From positions 4,960,001 through 5,024,000 of the forward strand of contig NZ_CP150356.1 of the NCBI RefSeq assembly GCF_051521505.1: 64,000 bases of DNA, given 5' to 3'. The translations under genes and the position numbers were made by a program. How positions within the stretch are numbered: the stretch's first letter is position 1; every line of letters begins with the position of its first letter. The notes under the pieces are model-generated. The model searched no databases. It saw only the letters and a list, made by a program, of their open reading frames with translations, and was not told where the DNA came from. The stretch is from Sorangium sp025924095. GTDB taxonomy: Bacteria; Myxococcota_A; Polyangia; Polyangiales; Polyangiaceae. Shown here in pieces: positions 62,787 through 64,000 of this stretch.

Positions 62787-64000
62787 ATGCCTAGCATCCC
62801 TCGACGGATGCCCGGACTGTCCCTTGTCGCCGACACCACCCGATGCTCACCGGAGCTCGAGCGCACGTCGCTGCACGATGTGCTCGGCTTCGTCTTGGAG
62901 GGGGCGCGCAACGCGCCTCCTCCACTCGATGAAGCGGCGCTGCCGCTACGCGCCGAGGCCGAGGCGCTGCCGCTGCTCTGCGATCTCGCCGAGGCCGCGG
63001 CGGAGCTCGCCTCCGGACGCCGCGCACGCGCCGTCGTGCGGCTGTGCCTCGAGCCCGACCCCTGGGAGCTCGGGCTGGAGCGCGTGGGCCGCGACCTCCT
63101 CGTCACCGTCTTCCAGGGCGGCGACGTGCCCGAGGTCGCCCTGCACGAGCGGCGCTTCGAGGGCGAAGCGCTCTGCGCGCGCGTCCTCGCGGCCGTCGAT
63201 CGGTTCGCCTCGCGGAGGGGCTCGGGCGCGCGCCGCGACGCCTCCTTCCCCCGCAACGACGCGGACCACGGCGGGCTCGGCGAGCACCGGCTCCAGACCG
63301 CGCGGAGGTGCCTCGCCGCCGCCCTGCCGTTCTCGCCCGACGAGGCGGGCGGCGAGCCCGCCATCGTGGGCGTCGAGCCGACCGGCGAGATCCCGATCGC
63401 CATCGCGGCCGAGGCGCTCCTGCGCACGTCCCCTGGCGCGGCGCTCGCGCAGCCGGCCGTGCTCCGGGCCGACCTCTTCTCGCTCCTCTTCCGCGGCAAG
63501 ATCCGCGTGCTCGTGGGCGAGGAGGCGCGCGAGCTGCCCGACGTCTTCATCTTCCCGTTCGCCGAGCAGCTCGCGTCGCTGTCGCTCGAGTCGCTCGACG
63601 CGTGGGCGCGCCGGCAGCCCTACCACCGGCGGCTGACCGTCGGCGGCGCGATCCTCGGCGTGCGGCTGCACAGCGAGGGGGCGCTCTCGCTCACGCTCGG
63701 CGTGCCCCGCGTGGGCCGCGTCCCGCCCGCCGATCCGCGCGCGCTCGGCCGCGGCTCGCCGTTCGCGGGCGCCGAGGAGCGGGCGCAGACCTGGACGTTC
63801 CCCGCCGTCGACGTGGCCGCGCTCGCCCAGGGCGTCGTCGCGTTTGGGAGGGCGCTCGCGCGCAGCCTCGTGCGCCGCGATCGCGGGCAGACGTCGAACC
63901 TGCGCCTGTTCGAGTTCCGGGCGCGCGTGCGCGAGCTCGCCGAGCGGCTCCGCGAGCTGACGCGCAACGACGCGAAGATCAACGTGGCCCCGGAGACGTA
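62787..64000 (+). CDS. Uncharacterised protein, 5' part only (runs off the window)
   Basis: An open frame starts at ATG 62787 (or ATG 62808, MPGLSLVADTT) and continues without a stop to the end of the window, at least 397 codons. Codon use is typical of real genes here, with G or C at most third positions. The visible part has no signal or TM segment: SLHDVLGFVLEGARNAPPP, LVTVFQGGDVPEVALHERRF, GVEPTGEIPIAIAAEALL, DLFSLLFRGKIRVLVGEEAREL, and RRLTVGGAILGVRLHSEGAL. I do not recognise the family. AGGA occurs about 12 bases before the first ATG. Confidence 0.72.
   Translation, partial: MPSIPRRMPGLSLVADTTRCSPELERTSLHDVLGFVLEGARNAPPPLDEAALPLRAEAEALPLLCDLAEAAAELASGRRARAVVRLCLEPDPWELGLERVGRDLLVTVFQGGDVPEVALHERRFEGEALCARVLAAVDRFASRRGSGARRDASFPRNDADHGGLGEHRLQTARRCLAAALPFSPDEAGGEPAIVGVEPTGEIPIAIAAEALLRTSPGAALAQPAVLRADLFSLLFRGKIRVLVGEEARELPDVFIFPFAEQLASLSLESLDAWARRQPYHRRLTVGGAILGVRLHSEGALSLTLGVPRVGRVPPADPRALGRGSPFAGAEERAQTWTFPAVDVAALAQGVVAFGRALARSLVRRDRGQTSNLRLFEFRARVRELAERLRELTRNDAKINVAPET

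Overview
The window is very G+C-rich chromosomal DNA. It looks like a myxobacterium of the Sorangium/Polyangium type (Myxococcota). The basis is the base composition, eukaryote-like Ser/Thr kinases, large lipoproteins including one with a MYXO-CTERM-like motif, NtrC-type regulation, a stressosome operon and a giant STAND ATPase. No rRNA, tRNA, CRISPR array, integrase or complete insertion sequence was recognised. All assignments are from reading the sequence; no database search was run.

Layout. 11-6626 (minus): a tightly coupled run bamD, a 104-codon ORF, greA, a membrane alkaline-phosphatase-fold/HEAT protein and a TPR membrane protein. 6744-9852: convergent NtrC-type regulator and hybrid histidine kinase. 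10077-12293: fructose-6-phosphate aldolase/transaldolase and a methyltransferase-glycosyltransferase fusion. 12456-19634: three secreted lipoproteins, the second of which looks like two proteins run together through an internal MYXO-CTERM-like segment. 19660-26200: small unknown and membrane proteins, an L,D-transpeptidase and a TPR protein. 26303-30094 (minus): a stressosome operon (67-codon leader ORF, RsbR, RsbS, RsbT, RsbX-like phosphatase, RsbW-like kinase) whose genes overlap by 1 to 20 bases, with a readable promoter upstream. 30443-38732: TPR protein, DEAD-box helicase, membrane/outer-membrane proteins and a TolC-family protein. 38867-42077: CoA-semialdehyde-type aldehyde dehydrogenase and a tail-anchored kinase.

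42106-54163 is the accessory-looking part. It holds a TPR/dynamin-like GTPase and, divergent from it, a 1722-residue protein. That protein joins a purine-nucleosidase domain with its catalytic residues retained, a NACHT-type ATPase, pentapeptide repeats and 14 WD40 repeats. After it come a remnant of an Uma2-family gene, an arrestin-like protein, a frameshifted PD-(D/E)XK-like gene carrying eight perfect 27-bp repeats, and a 43-bp tandem array. The architecture of the large gene fits a bacterial NLR-like immune protein: WD40 sensing, NACHT switching, and a nucleosidase that may destroy a nucleotide such as ATP. This is the best candidate for an undescribed system in the window.

54164-64000 is a kinase-AAA ATPase regulator, a GT39-like membrane protein, zinc-ribbon and PQQ-propeller proteins, an intact Uma2 protein, phosphatidylserine synthase, and a gene running off the right edge. 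Several genes have a -10-like hexamer 7-8 bases before the start codon, which suggests leaderless transcription is common here.
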